A stretch of 43,831 nt of DNA from Candidatus Microgenomates bacterium (lineage in GTDB: Bacteria; Patescibacteriota; Microgenomatia; JACPZF01), in contig JACQHK010000047.1 of the NCBI GenBank assembly GCA_016199065.1, forward strand, positions 1-43,831. Direction: 5' to 3'. The notes under the pieces are model-generated. The model was given only the letters and a program-made list of their open reading frames with translations. It made no database searches and was not told the origin of the DNA. Positions within the stretch are counted from its first letter, which is position 1. Every line of letters starts with the position of its first letter. A program made the translations under genes and the position numbers. Of this stretch, positions 1 to 8,784 are shown piece after piece.

Positions 1-96
1 TCCTGATCCGGCACCTGCCAGAATCATTTCCGGACCTTCTGTATAACAAACAGCCTCTTTTTGCTCTTTGTTTAATTCTTTTAAAATATCTTCCAT
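1..96 (-). CDS. uvrD: UvrD/PcrA-type DNA helicase, N-terminal fragment (cut by window edge)
   Basis: Too short for the ORF track. Reading the minus strand from the ATG at 94-96 gives 32 residues containing LNKEQKEAV and then MILAGAGSG, which match the Q-motif region and the start of the Walker A loop (GAGSGKT) of superfamily 1 UvrD/PcrA/Rep helicases. These enzymes unwind DNA in repair and in clearing stalled forks. The rest of the gene lies before base 1, so UvrD, PcrA and other SF1 relatives cannot be told apart. It is divergent from tpiA with about 80 bp between. A TATTTT box ends 7 nt before the ATG, so the transcript may be leaderless (weak). Confidence 0.8.
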   Translation of the reverse strand, partial: MEDILKELNKEQKEAVCYTEGPEMILAGAGSG

Positions 97-176
97 CGGT
101 GATAAAATAGGTAAGTTAAGAAAGCACTGGAATATTAAATACTAACACATTTTAACTATTAACCAACAGAAAAAAT

Positions 177-875
177 ATGTCAGAAATTCTTGTCGTCGCT
201 AATTGGAAATCCAATAAATCGGCGGAGGATGCAAAAAATTGGCTCACAGAATTTTCCCAGTTGGCAAAATCAGTAAATCCCTCCCGGCCGGTTAAAGTAG
301 TAATTTGCCCACCCTTTATCGATCTTCCTTATTTATCCTGGGCGCTAACAACTCTAAAAGTACCCTTTCCCGTTGAATTAGGAGCACAAAATGTTTCTCC
401 GTATGGCGAAGGTTCCTTTACCGGTGAAGTTTCTGCCGCACAACTAACCGGCTTAGTTAACTATTGTTTGGTCGGTCATTCAGAACGAAGAATCAATTTC
501 CATGAGACCAATCAGGAAATTTATTCCAAAATAAACAATTTGGTTACTAATAAAATTTCTCCCATTCTTTGCGCTCAAAATCTGGAAGAAATACCACAGG
601 AAGTCGGTAAATTACCTGCGCAGGAAATTCTCGTTATGTTTGAACCGGCCAAGGCCATCAGCAGTGAAGGTGTCTACAAGGCAGAATCACCACAAACAGT
701 GAAAGAAACTGTCAGTTTGTGGCAGGAAAAAATCGGTGAATATCGATATCTTTACGGTGGAAGCGTGAATGAAAATAATTGTCGGGAATTGCTTGACTCT
801 GGGATAAAAGGTTTTGTGGTTGGACATGCCAGTCTTTCTCCTTCTTCATTTTTAGGCATTATCAAGAATGTTTAA
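177..875 (+). CDS. tpiA: Triosephosphate isomerase, short form
   Basis: Interconverts dihydroxyacetone phosphate and glyceraldehyde 3-phosphate in the cytoplasm (glycolysis). The substrate-binding ANWKSNK is at residues 8-14, the electrophilic histidine is H101 in VGHSERR, the general base is E156 in FEPAKA, and the phosphate-binding LYGGSV lies near the C-terminus. At 232 residues it is shorter than the usual bacterial form of about 250. The flexible loop 6 reads AKAISSEG rather than the common AIGTG type, so closure over the substrate may differ. No clear Shine-Dalgarno precedes the ATG. Its end overlaps the next gene by 8 nt, so the two are probably translationally coupled. Confidence 0.95.
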   Translation: MSEILVVANWKSNKSAEDAKNWLTEFSQLAKSVNPSRPVKVVICPPFIDLPYLSWALTTLKVPFPVELGAQNVSPYGEGSFTGEVSAAQLTGLVNYCLVGHSERRINFHETNQEIYSKINNLVTNKISPILCAQNLEEIPQEVGKLPAQEILVMFEPAKAISSEGVYKAESPQTVKETVSLWQEKIGEYRYLYGGSVNENNCRELLDSGIKGFVVGHASLSPSSFLGIIKNV

Positions 876-1977
876 TAATTATTTTTTTCTTAGATTTAAA
901 CGGAAATATGTTCCGTTCGTCTCTAAATACAAGTCTGTTTTTATCGTCTTGGCTTTTGTCTTTATTTCCTTTATTTTTTACCGTTTTGCATTCCCGCAAA
1001 TCCTTAATCTTATTTCCCCCAAGATTATCTTAAATTTAGCAGCTAAAAGCTCCACGCCGGTCAGACAGGACAACAACCAGGTAAATATTCTGATGATGGG
1101 AATCGGCGGTGGCAATCATGAAGGACCCCAATTAACGGATTCTATCATCCTTGTTAATTTAAATCTGCTGACCAAAAAAGTTTCTTTTGTGCCTCTGCCA
1201 AGAGATATTTGGGTGGAAAATGCAAAAGGAAAAATTAACTCAATTTACGTAACTGGCGAAGAAAAAAAACCTGGTACCGGATTAATATTGTCTAAAGCAA
1301 CCATTGGGGAGCTTTTGGGAGTACCGGTGCATTATGCTCTGTTGGTTGATTTTGATGCTTTTGTGAAAATCGTTGATCTCTTGAACGGGATAGAAGTTAA
1401 TGTGGAAAATACCTTTGATGATTTCATGTATCCCATTGAGGGTAAAGAGAATGATTTATGTTCAAAAACCGAGGAAGAATTAAAAGAAGTAAAAATTACC
1501 GATCAAAACGTCCTGGAAATTTTTCCCTGTCGCTTTGAACACCTTCATTTTGATAAAGGCATACAGGTTTTAAGCGGAACTCAGGCTCTAAAATTTGTCC
1601 GTAGTCGACACGCCAGCGGAGATGAGGGAACCGATTTTGCCAGATCAAAAAGACAAATAAAAGTCATCACGGCAATCAAAAATAAACTTACGAAACCGGA
1701 GGTTTTTTTAAATCCCAGCTATTTGATCAAGATGTCGGAAGAATTAAAGGGTAATCTTTTTACTGATCTGGGTGTCGACCAGCTTATCTTTTTAGGAAAG
1801 GATTTTATCTCCACCGATTTATCCTCTGTTAAAACTCTAAGCTTAGACATCGGAACAGATGATAAACCAGGACTTTTAACTAACCCACCCTCGTCACAGT
1901 ATGGTAGCTATGTTTTAATACCAACCGCAGGCAACTGGAAAGAAATTCAGGAGAAAGTTAGGGAACTTTTCAATTAG
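868..1977 (+). CDS. LytR-CpsA-Psr (LCP) family membrane protein
   Basis: LCP proteins transfer lipid-linked glycopolymers onto peptidoglycan (or, in some bacteria, onto other acceptors) at the outer face of the membrane. One transmembrane segment lies at about residues 22-42 with a short cytoplasmic lead. The LCP domain runs from about 72 to 285: NILMMGIGG, the acidic LTDSIILV, the PLPRD segment with its arginine, then FVRSRHAS and DFARSKRQ, which supply the conserved arginines that bind the polyprenyl pyrophosphate. The start codon lies inside the end of tpiA. It converges on the 2003-3052 gene, and a 22-bp perfect palindrome separates the two. Confidence 0.92.
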   Translation: MFNNYFFLRFKRKYVPFVSKYKSVFIVLAFVFISFIFYRFAFPQILNLISPKIILNLAAKSSTPVRQDNNQVNILMMGIGGGNHEGPQLTDSIILVNLNLLTKKVSFVPLPRDIWVENAKGKINSIYVTGEEKKPGTGLILSKATIGELLGVPVHYALLVDFDAFVKIVDLLNGIEVNVENTFDDFMYPIEGKENDLCSKTEEELKEVKITDQNVLEIFPCRFEHLHFDKGIQVLSGTQALKFVRSRHASGDEGTDFARSKRQIKVITAIKNKLTKPEVFLNPSYLIKMSEELKGNLFTDLGVDQLIFLGKDFISTDLSSVKTLSLDIGTDDKPGLLTNPPSSQYGSYVLIPTAGNWKEIQEKVRELFN

Positions 1978-1980
1978 CCA

Positions 1981-2002
1981 TTGGCCATTAGCTAATGGCC
2001 AA
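1981..2002. terminator. Perfect 22-bp palindrome between convergent genes, candidate bidirectional terminator
   Basis: TTGGCCATTAG followed by its exact reverse complement fills the space between the stop codons at 1975-1977 and 2003-2005. The pairing extends imperfectly outward. There is no clear U-run on either side, so it may be an RNA-structure barrier or a protein-binding dyad rather than a classical intrinsic terminator. Confidence 0.45.
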
Positions 2003-3052
2003 CTAGAACACCAGCCCAAACCCTAAAATCATTAATCCTATTCCTAAAACAGACATCAGAATAGTCGGATTGATAGAAGCCGCTGTTGGTGTTTGGGGAG
2101 TAATGGGTGCCTCCTGACAGGAAACATCACTTTGGCAACCATCTACCCCTGCTCCTTCTACAACCACACATTTTTTGTTATCGTCGCAGGATTTGTGGGT
2201 AAGACGGACAGTAACACAATCGTTATCTTGTGTACAACTGCTGTCACAAGGTTCATCGGAAGGTGAACATTCTTCCTCAACACATTTATTCCCTTCTTTG
2301 CAGGACTTATGTCTAAAGGCCACTTTGTTGGTAGGTGTAGGTGTTTGAGTAATCGATGGGGTTTGGGTAACAGTAACAGTCTCTGTTACGCTGGGAGTAA
2401 TCGTTAAAGTACCTGTTGGAGTGTTAGTGGGGGTATTGGTAATAGTCACCGTTCCTGTTGGTGTGTTTGTAGGAGTTTTTGTAGGAGTTATGGTTTGAGT
2501 TAAAGTACCGGTGGGTGTATTGGTAGGTGTTAATGTTCCGGTAGGAGTGGGTGTTTTGGTTTTAGTTGGTGTGGGAGTCTCACAACCGGAACAATTAAAA
2601 GCGATTTGTCCTCCCCAGCCCATTCCGGCTATAGTACAGTCGTACTGCACCACGGAACAGGAAGGAATTGAAGTAGTCATGGAACAGAAATAGTCTCCGT
2701 CTTTTCCCTGGCGGTCATTGGCAGTACACGATCCTGCCTTAGTACAAGTAGCTGTTTTACCACAGGTATCCATGGTGCCTACTAACTGTTTGGCACGCTC
2801 TGAGCCTGGTTCTGCCTGATCTCTTAGACATTCTTCAAGGCTGTCATATCGATGTGTAAGTAAATCACCTTGAAAAGGAGTTCCAGGCTTGGTATCGGAA
2901 CAGCTCGTACTGACGGTCTCTGCAGCCTTGCTCGGTACCGGCGTAACTTGTTTGGTTTTTTGCAATTGGCTGGCCGTAAAAACTGAAATCAGAGCCAGTA
3001 CTGCAGTGGCGACAAAAACGATTAGCGGTAAATAATTCTTAAATTTACTCAT
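2003..3052 (-). CDS. Surface protein with Thr/Pro repeat stalk and Cys-rich segments, two membrane anchors
   Basis: Function not recognised. An N-terminal hydrophobic segment (about 8-28) serves as signal anchor, followed by a Cys-rich region (about 50-160), a stalk of PTNTPTGT-type repeats (about 157-241), a second Cys-rich region with [12 protein letters not shown] (about 248-310) and a C-terminal hydrophobic helix (about 328-347). Many evenly spaced cysteines imply disulfides outside the cytoplasm. The Thr/Pro stalk resembles glycosylated spacers that hold domains away from the envelope. It overlaps the upstream gene by 8 nt and is the last gene of the PilN/PilO-led operon, which suggests a role at the cell surface or pilus. 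Confidence 0.75.
   Translation of the reverse strand: MSKFKNYLPLIVFVATAVLALISVFTASQLQKTKQVTPVPSKAAETVSTSCSDTKPGTPFQGDLLTHRYDSLEECLRDQAEPGSERAKQLVGTMDTCGKTATCTKAGSCTANDRQGKDGDYFCSMTTSIPSCSVVQYDCTIAGMGWGGQIAFNCSGCETPTPTKTKTPTPTGTLTPTNTPTGTLTQTITPTKTPTNTPTGTVTITNTPTNTPTGTLTITPSVTETVTVTQTPSITQTPTPTNKVAFRHKSCKEGNKCVEEECSPSDEPCDSSCTQDNDCVTVRLTHKSCDDNKKCVVVEGAGVDGCQSDVSCQEAPITPQTPTAASINPTILMSVLGIGLMILGFGLVF
2328..2580 (-). repeat. Degenerate tandem repeat coding for the Thr/Pro stalk
   Basis: Repeated units encode [13 protein letters not shown]-like octads inside the surface protein. On the plus strand the same DNA is a GT-rich repeat (ggtgt/ttgg), which creates the spurious ORF at 2511-2693. Such repeats can change length by slippage; whether this one varies cannot be seen from one sequence. 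Confidence 0.7.
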
Positions 3053-3788
3053 TTACTTTTCCGAATGTGTATTTAAAAAGCGTCTTACCAAAAATTCCTG
3101 GAGCACCTTCCGGTAAATCGAGATTTAATCCCAGAGAATATTTGTCTTTTACTAAATTCGCTTGAATAGCCAGATAATAAGTTTTACCTTCTTCTAAATT
3201 TTCTGCGACAAAAACAGGACTTTTGGTAAATGAGCCCAAAATCGACGGATCAACAGTTTCTAAGGCAGGGTCCTTTTCGCCAAAATAAACAAAATATCCT
3301 CTAACCGTAGCATCCTGTATGGAATCCGAAAGCGACCAGGAAAAATTCACTTTATCATAAGGATAGGTCTCTTCTGAATGTAACTTAACCGGCGTAACGC
3401 CCGAAGAAGATTCGGCGTCAACTACCACCAGGTTATTTTTTCGGTTCCCCAAAACTTTTTGTTGTGTTTCAATAAGACTCGTTGCTTGTTGTTCTTCGGC
3501 CATACTGCGTACATCCTGGTTCCCCGCAGGAGCTAAAACCGCGTTTAAGGAATAAACCATAGAAGCTGCCAAAACCGCAGGACCGGCAAGAAGAAACATG
3601 AGCTCTGACCTTTTAAAATAGGAAACTTTTTGTTTGGTCGATACTACCTGAGCTTCCGGATAGGCGCTGCGATGAAGTTCATCAAATCTTTTTTCCACCA
3701 TTTTATTGATGATATATTTCACCACCACTCCGAAGACTACCAAAAATTGGAGAAAGAGAAATCCTATAAAAATATATTCCGGTTTCAT
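3045..3788 (-). CDS. Bitopic membrane protein with a C-terminal fibronectin-like domain
   Basis: Not recognised as a named family. Hydrophobic helices lie at about 5-27 and 64-86, separated by a charged cytoplasmic-type stretch ([12 protein letters not shown]). The outer part (about 130-240) has the look of a fibronectin type III/Ig-like fold: [20 protein letters not shown] and YYLAIQANL mark beta strands, as in proteins that hold substrates or partners at the surface. The 8-nt overlap with the following gene and the 66-bp gap to the preceding Fn3/Ig protein place it in the same pilus-linked operon. A structural or adhesive role is inference. Confidence 0.7.
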   Translation of the reverse strand: MKPEYIFIGFLFLQFLVVFGVVVKYIINKMVEKRFDELHRSAYPEAQVVSTKQKVSYFKRSELMFLLAGPAVLAASMVYSLNAVLAPAGNQDVRSMAEEQQATSLIETQQKVLGNRKNNLVVVDAESSSGVTPVKLHSEETYPYDKVNFSWSLSDSIQDATVRGYFVYFGEKDPALETVDPSILGSFTKSPVFVAENLEEGKTYYLAIQANLVKDKYSLGLNLDLPEGAPGIFGKTLFKYTFGKVNE

Positions 3789-3854
3789 AAATTTAACAGA
3801 CTTATTTCAGTATAAGTTTATTTTTAAGAAAAAGTAAAGAGGATATCCCCTTAA

Positions 3855-5174
3855 TTATTTTTTAAACGATGCTGAATAAAAAATTGTTCCGCTTACGATA
3901 ATTAAAGCCAAAGAAAACAATAACAAGGTAATTGTGGAAGTAAAGTCTCCGCTTACCGGAATAGGTGATGGCGACGCAGTAATCTCCGGTTCCAAAGTAG
4001 GCGTAGGAGTAAAGGTTGCTGACGGAGTGGCATTTTCGGTGACCGAAGTACCGCTGGCCAAAACTAAAAATGTATGGGAAACCGCTTGCTCCTTACCGCT
4101 CTCGTCTTTTACTTTCATCGTTACTGTATGCTCGCCCGGTGCCAAATCTGCCGGAGGCGTCCAATTCCATTTTCCATTCTCACCCACCACCACGCTGGCG
4201 GAATATTTATTTTCTGATTCAACCGTAATTTGTATCACCTGGCCGGGTTGTCCGGTTCCTTCAAAAGTCGGTCTCATGTCAGAAAGAGTTGCTTCATCCG
4301 AAGGTATAGTAATCTTGGGGCTGGTAGTAGCTTCAGTCGTTTTCTCGTTACCAAAAGTCTCGTCGCGTTGATCTTCTTGTGCTAAAACTTTTGTCGGTGT
4401 CGGGGTAGATGTTGGCTCCTGTGCGAGTTGATCCTCTTTAGTAAAATCAAAATTGCCCCCGATCGTAATGTTGGGAACCGGAGTTTCGTTACCGGTAAGA
4501 GTCTTTGCCTGTGCCACGCCTTCTTTTGCGCCCTGGACAAAAATATTGATCGGATCACCTTGGCTGTTAAAACTAAGTAGACTCTTTAAATCGGGAGTAC
4601 GTGCCAGATTTAAAGAAACCAGCCAGCTTCCGGAAGATTTGGTTAACGAAGAAAGTAAAGAGGAATTATTTACCGTAACATAAACTATGCTGTTTTCCAG
4701 TGGAACACCGGCTCTTTTTTCCACTACGCCGTAGGCAGGAATCGTTACCACGTTGTCCTGTGATTTAACCGGTGTAATCAGTGTATACTTTGGGTCAGAA
4801 TACTCCTTACTTCCGGAAATTATCTTAAAAGTATAATTAGTCGAAGGCTTCAAAAACCTTAGACTTACGTGATGAACAAAAAATTTATCAGTCGCAGGCG
4901 TTGCTCCTTGTACTCGATCATCCAGAACTGGCTGGCTAAACCCCTGGCCGGCTGATTGATACACTACGGCACCGGAAACCGCTTCGTCGGTTATCCAGGA
5001 AACAGAAAAGGAAGAATCTGTCAGGTTGCTTATTTTTACTTCTTTGGGTTCCGCGGTAACACTGGCTTTAGTAAATAAAGTCTGTGCAAAATTTGTCGCA
5101 AAGGCGGTCACAGTTAAACCGACCAAAAGAACAACCACGGCAATAAGTGTAGGGATTTTAAATTCTTTCCTCAT
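3855..5174 (-). CDS. Anchored surface protein with Fn3-like and bacterial Ig-like domains
   Basis: Signal anchor at about 8-30. A fibronectin-like domain (about 42-135) shows SNLTDSSFSVSWITDE and LKPSTNYTFKI, the pattern of N-terminal Fn3 domains of metallophosphatases, but no phosphatase follows. A second beta-rich region spans about 145-240, then a Thr/Pro linker, then a bacterial Ig-like repeat (about 286-372: MRPTFEGTGQPGQVI, GKWNWTPPADL, HTVTMKVKD). A second Thr/Pro linker leads to a C-terminal transmembrane helix (about 415-436). Both ends are membrane-embedded, so the middle forms an external loop or stalk. It sits 32 bp downstream of the small PilO-neighbour gene and is probably cotranscribed with it. 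Confidence 0.75.
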   Translation of the reverse strand: MRKEFKIPTLIAVVVLLVGLTVTAFATNFAQTLFTKASVTAEPKEVKISNLTDSSFSVSWITDEAVSGAVVYQSAGQGFSQPVLDDRVQGATPATDKFFVHHVSLRFLKPSTNYTFKIISGSKEYSDPKYTLITPVKSQDNVVTIPAYGVVEKRAGVPLENSIVYVTVNNSSLLSSLTKSSGSWLVSLNLARTPDLKSLLSFNSQGDPINIFVQGAKEGVAQAKTLTGNETPVPNITIGGNFDFTKEDQLAQEPTSTPTPTKVLAQEDQRDETFGNEKTTEATTSPKITIPSDEATLSDMRPTFEGTGQPGQVIQITVESENKYSASVVVGENGKWNWTPPADLAPGEHTVTMKVKDESGKEQAVSHTFLVLASGTSVTENATPSATFTPTPTLEPEITASPSPIPVSGDFTSTITLLLFSLALIIVSGTIFYSASFKK

Positions 5175-5206
5175 AAAACTACTCTACCAAAGATCAGTAA
5201 ATTCTT

Positions 5207-5398
5207 TCAAGGCGCTTGACGATCTTTAAGTATTTTTATAACCTGAGTATCAAAAGTAGGAACGATCGGTTTAATTTGTTGCTGTAAAACAGGACTGATC
5301 GTACTTTTTTGTGAAGTATGCAAAACTTCAGTAATCATCCAAAAGACTACAGTCATTAATGTCAAAACGCCTAATACAGCAAGATCCTTACTTCTCAT
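5207..5398 (-). CDS. Small single-pass membrane protein next to PilO
   Basis: 63 residues with one hydrophobic helix (about 7-25, LAVLGVLTLMTVVFWMITEV) and a polar tail. It begins 2 bp after the PilO-like gene's stop codon, so it is almost certainly translated with it. In type IV pilus operons the position after PilO is usually PilP, but this protein is far shorter and lacks the lipoprotein box, so PilP identity is not supported. It may be a lineage-specific accessory of the PilN/PilO inner-membrane complex. Confidence 0.65.
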   Translation of the reverse strand: MRSKDLAVLGVLTLMTVVFWMITEVLHTSQKSTISPVLQQQIKPIVPTFDTQVIKILKDRQAP

Positions 5399-5400
5399 TT

Positions 5401-6054
5401 TTATTGTTTTGGTAAATAAAAGGCATTAAATCTAATGCTGCCAATAATTTTACCTGAGCTCTTTAAGATTATTACGTTTTGGGTTGTTACAACTCTGGGA
5501 AGATTCGTGACCCGTTTAATCAAACCGGCGATGTCGGTGTATCCTCCTTCAACAGTAAAAAGAAATGAGACGGGAATTGCCTGATCAGTAACCACTGTTT
5601 TTTCTTCTTTCTTTCCTGACGTTTCCGATAATAACGCTTCTCCTATCTGCAGAGCAGACAAGGAAGCATTATTCTCTGAGGCCAGTGATTCGAGACTTTT
5701 AATTAAACTAACAACCTCTGATTTGGTTGGCAGTGCCGTATCTATCAGGGGCAAATCGGGTTGTAAAACATCAAGCTCGGCCTGAATTTGAGATAAGGCG
5801 TTAATCTTGTCCTGTAGCTTGGCATCGACTATTTGATCGTCTTCTATTTGTTTTCTTAAACCAATAATCGTATTAACAGTGGGGCGGATGGCAAAAAAAA
5901 CAAAAAAGGCAACTGTAAAAATTGAAAGAATCAAAAAGGTGTAAGCTCTGGTTTGGGGTTTTTTCAATAAAGGACCAATCCAGGTATAGTATCGGTTGTA
6001 CCTTCTTTTCATTAATTCTTCTTCAATTAGGTGTTTTGTGTTTTTTATTTCCAT
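5401..6054 (-). CDS. pilO: PilO-like type IV pilus assembly protein
   Basis: Architecture and context match PilO: a short cytoplasmic tail, a transmembrane helix at about 34-56, a coiled-coil stretch (about 60-105, LRKQIEDDQIVDAKLQDKI), then a small alpha/beta domain with SFLFTVEGGYTDIAGLIKRVTNL, the typical strand-helix of the PilO ferredoxin-like fold. PilO pairs with PilN to link the pilus motor to the envelope. It starts 2 bp after the PilN-like gene. Sequence identity to classical PilO is low, so the call rests on fold pattern and gene order. Confidence 0.78.
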   Translation of the reverse strand: MEIKNTKHLIEEELMKRRYNRYYTWIGPLLKKPQTRAYTFLILSIFTVAFFVFFAIRPTVNTIIGLRKQIEDDQIVDAKLQDKINALSQIQAELDVLQPDLPLIDTALPTKSEVVSLIKSLESLASENNASLSALQIGEALLSETSGKKEEKTVVTDQAIPVSFLFTVEGGYTDIAGLIKRVTNLPRVVTTQNVIILKSSGKIIGSIRFNAFYLPKQ

Positions 6055-6056
6055 AG

Positions 6057-6614
6057 TTATTTATACTTTGCCGAAAGAGTAAAAATGATTTCACCCTGCT
6101 GTCTCTTGTTTTTTTCCACACTATCTAAATTAATCGCAGTAAAGACATCGGAATTTCTTAAATTCGTGACAAACAGCGCCAACGAGGCTTCAGAATAAGT
6201 AGAGGCTGAAATCACCATATGGTTCGTATCGATAGTCAAATTGTCGTAGATAATATCGGTGGGAGTAATTTGTCCTAACAGAACTAATATTTCATCTGCG
6301 CGCAATGAAGAATTAATCAACTCGCCAATTTTCAACAGTCTGGCCTGTATCGATCTGGCTTCGGTTTCAAGTTCCTTCGCGCTCTCTACTATTGCCTGCT
6401 TTTGCTTGATACCCTCTCTTAAATCGGCCAGGGTTCTATCCAGCCAGAATCTTGAACCAAACGCCACTAAGACAACAAGTTCGGTAAAAATCACAATATA
6501 GCGGCCGATGGTTAAAGCCCACTTCAGAAATCGCCCAGCCGGAGTTTTGTCTAGATCTTCGCTGGGTAAAAGATTAATATTTAATTTTTGAATTTTTTGA
6601 GGTTGGGCAGACAC
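6057..6614 (-). CDS. pilN: PilN-like type IV pilus assembly protein
   Basis: 185 residues: an N-terminal INLLPSEDL motif at about 13-21 (in the family this segment binds the PilM ATPase-fold partner), a transmembrane helix at about 35-55, a coiled coil (about 65-100) and a C-terminal small domain (SLALFVTNLRNSDVFTAINLDSV). The NLLP motif plus order before a PilO-like gene is the hallmark of PilN. It starts with GTG and has no obvious Shine-Dalgarno. No PilM, ATPase or prepilin lies in this window, so the rest of the machine must be elsewhere. Confidence 0.8.
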   Translation of the reverse strand: MSAQPQKIQKLNINLLPSEDLDKTPAGRFLKWALTIGRYIVIFTELVVLVAFGSRFWLDRTLADLREGIKQKQAIVESAKELETEARSIQARLLKIGELINSSLRADEILVLLGQITPTDIIYDNLTIDTNHMVISASTYSEASLALFVTNLRNSDVFTAINLDSVEKNKRQQGEIIFTLSAKYK

Positions 6615-6623
6615 GTAATTTAG

Positions 6624-6640
6624 ATCATTTTATAAATGAT
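6624..6640. promoter_or_regulatory. AT-rich 17-bp dyad upstream of pilN
   Basis: ATCATTT-TAT-AAATGAT, 7-bp arms, starts 10 bp upstream of the GTG of the pilus operon and overlaps the likely promoter. It could be an operator or part of the promoter; AT-rich dyads also arise by chance in this genome. Confidence 0.25.
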
Positions 6641-6703
6641 ATGTCTATCATACTAATAAAGTAAAGAAAAGCAAAGAGGAAGAACTGATGGAAATTTATA
6701 AGA

Positions 6704-6994
6704 CTAAGACTTTTTGGCTTTCGGTTTTTTCTTCTCAGTTTCGATTTTTGGAGTTCTCTCTTTTTTTATCAATTTATACAACTGGGATATCAGCCTGGCA
6801 GCCTTATTCTTGTGAATTATGTTTACTTTGGAAAGCTTAGCAACTGCGCTCTGTGCTTTTTTGACACTTTCCGATGTTTTACTTTTTTTAGCAAGGCCGA
6901 TGAGTTTTTTAACTTCTTCCTTTCGCTTTTTGTTCAAAAGCGTTCTCTTTTTATCTTTTCTCATCTTTTTTTCCGCAGAGGCAATTACCGGCAT
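6704..6994 (-). CDS. rpsT: 30S ribosomal protein S20
   Basis: Small basic protein that binds 16S rRNA at the base of the 30S subunit. It shows the S20 pattern: an N-terminal SAEKKMRKDKKRTLLNKKR helix, then VNIIHKNKAARLISQLYKLI, matching the invariant GxIHKNxAARxKSRL segment. At 96 residues it is slightly longer than usual because of a Lys/Pro-rich tail (TPKIETEKKKPKAKKS). A strong Shine-Dalgarno (aaaggag) precedes the ATG. It stands as a single gene divergent from murJ. Confidence 0.95.
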   Translation of the reverse strand: MPVIASAEKKMRKDKKRTLLNKKRKEEVKKLIGLAKKSKTSESVKKAQSAVAKLSKVNIIHKNKAARLISQLYKLIKKERTPKIETEKKKPKAKKS

Positions 6995-7045
6995 ATTCTT
7001 TCTCCTTTAATATTTATTATTGCTTGTTAATAAGGGCAGTGTTAT

Positions 7046-7051
7046 ATTATA
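7046..7051 (-). promoter_or_regulatory. Candidate -10 box (TATAAT) for rpsT
   Basis: TATAAT on the minus strand about 50 nt upstream of the rpsT start, within ggatataatat. No good TTGACA lies at 16-18 bp. It would leave a leader of about 45 nt ending in the Shine-Dalgarno. Confidence 0.45.
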
Positions 7052-7077
7052 TCCCGTCTAACGAGACAAAGTCGCGC

Positions 7078-7083
7078 TATAAT
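7078..7083 (+). promoter_or_regulatory. Candidate -10 box (TATAAT) for murJ-lepA
   Basis: Perfect TATAAT 45 nt upstream of the murJ ATG, divergent from the rpsT box about 30 bp away. The -35 region is not conserved. Confidence 0.45.
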
Positions 7084-7128
7084 AATCTAAACAGGCACTA
7101 ATTATAACAAAGCAATAAATACTGCGCA

Positions 7129-8784
7129 ATGGTAAAGAATTTTATCAATAAAGGCGTTTCTCTTCTTTCGGTTCGGCAAACCAATATCATCTCCGCCGCA
7201 ACCGTAATCATGCTCACCATCGCCATCTCCAAACTTTTGGGCGTTATAAAATTACGCATCCTTTCAGCAAGATTTACCCCGGAGGAGCTGGGTGTTTTTT
7301 TAGCGTCTTTCAGACTGCCCAATCTGCTTTTTGATTTCCTGGTCCTGGGAGCACTCACAAGCGCTTTTATTCCCGTTTTTACGCGCTACCTGGCCAAAGA
7401 CAATAAAGACGAGGCCTTTTCTGTTTCTTCGTCAATTATCAATATTTCTATTTTATTAACCATCATTTTTTCTGTACCCATCCTTTTTTTCAGCGAAGAC
7501 ATTTCCCGTCTTCTAGCTCCCGGTTTTAGCACCGAGGAAATTATCAAAATGGCTAGTTTTACCAGAATCATCGTTTTGGCACAGGTTATTCCCCTTTTAA
7601 TCGGAACTTTTTTTACCGGAATTCTGCAATCTTTCAAAAATTTTTTGATACCGGCTCTGGCTCCTGTGGTTTATGACGTGGGAATTATCATCTGCATATT
7701 GATCTTCTCGCCTTCTGCGGGGCTTTATTCGGCAGTCTATGGTGTCGTCGTCGGAGCCGTACTTTTCCTGTTAATTCAGTTACCCACAGTCTTATCCTTC
7801 GGTTACCGGCCAAGATTAACCATGGACTATAAACATCCCGGTGTAAAAGAAATAGGAAAACTTATGGCGCCGCGCACGGTTGGTTTAATGGCCTACCAGC
7901 TTGATTCTACCATCGATTTAATTTTAGCTTCCTTAATCGGGGCAAGAGCAGTAACTATTTTTACTTTTGCTCAAACCCTTCAGCAACTGCCGATTCTTTT
8001 ATTCGGTTCAACCATTGCCCAGGCTTCGTTGCCTACTCTGTCTGAAGAAAGTACGTCGGATCCGGAAAAATTCAAAAGCACTCTTTTAACCAGCCTGCAT
8101 CAGATTCTGTTTCTCGTTTTTCCCGCCAGCGTGATTTTAATTGTTCTAAGAATTCCTATCGTCCGTTTAGCTTATGGAGCAAAACTCTTTGACTGGGAAG
8201 CAACTATTTTGACTGGTAAAACTCTGGCGCTTTTTGCTGTTTCTGTTTTTGCCCAAAGTGCGGTTGCTCTTTTAGCCAGAGCGTTTTATGCCTTACACGA
8301 CAGTAAAACTCCTGTGGCTATCAGTATCGTTTCTGTGGCAGTAAATATCGTCGCCAGTATCACCTTTATTAATTTTCTTCAGCTGCCCATCTGGGGACTG
8401 GCTCTGTCAACCAGCATCGCCAGTCTGTTAAACGCTTTTCTCTTGCTCTTTTTTCTTAATAGGAAGATTAAATCATTTTCCGTCAATGAACTTCTCATTT
8501 CGCCGCTAAAAATTTTCCTGGCATCTATACTGACAGGAATCTGTCTGTATATTCCCATGAAAATATTAGACCAGCTGGTTTTCGACACTACCAGAACTAT
8601 TAATTTAATCATGTTAACCACGACCGTTTCTCTCATTGGTTTTACCGTTTATTTCCTATTGGCGGTGATCTTAAAAATTAAGGAAGCGTCCCTGATTCTT
8701 AGCGGTATCCAAAGATTAGGCAACTTCCGAAAAGAATTAACCAGAACACCGGAGATTATCGATGGAGAAAAACCAAATCCGTAA
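7129..8784 (+). CDS. murJ: Lipid II flippase MurJ
   Basis: Multi-pass (about 14 helices) MOP-superfamily protein that moves lipid II across the cytoplasmic membrane for peptidoglycan synthesis. Family hallmarks: TIAISKLLGVIKLRILSARF near the N-terminus, FRLPNLLFDFLVLGALTSAFIPVF (the conserved transport-groove segment), APRTVGLMAYQLD, and LARAFYALHDSKTPV. At 551 residues it is of normal length. The ATG at 7129 gives the expected N-terminus directly before the first helix. Its last codons overlap lepA by 23 nt, so the two are one transcription unit. Confidence 0.95.
   Translation: MVKNFINKGVSLLSVRQTNIISAATVIMLTIAISKLLGVIKLRILSARFTPEELGVFLASFRLPNLLFDFLVLGALTSAFIPVFTRYLAKDNKDEAFSVSSSIINISILLTIIFSVPILFFSEDISRLLAPGFSTEEIIKMASFTRIIVLAQVIPLLIGTFFTGILQSFKNFLIPALAPVVYDVGIIICILIFSPSAGLYSAVYGVVVGAVLFLLIQLPTVLSFGYRPRLTMDYKHPGVKEIGKLMAPRTVGLMAYQLDSTIDLILASLIGARAVTIFTFAQTLQQLPILLFGSTIAQASLPTLSEESTSDPEKFKSTLLTSLHQILFLVFPASVILIVLRIPIVRLAYGAKLFDWEATILTGKTLALFAVSVFAQSAVALLARAFYALHDSKTPVAISIVSVAVNIVASITFINFLQLPIWGLALSTSIASLLNAFLLLFFLNRKIKSFSVNELLISPLKIFLASILTGICLYIPMKILDQLVFDTTRTINLIMLTTTVSLIGFTVYFLLAVILKIKEASLILSGIQRLGNFRKELTRTPEIIDGEKPNP

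Noticed and set aside
2511-2693. Plus-strand ORF of Val/Gly repeats
   Set aside because: It is the antisense shadow of the Thr/Pro repeat in the surface protein gene.
5207-5398. PilP identity for the 63-residue gene
   Set aside because: Much too short, no lipobox and no beta domain; position alone is not enough.
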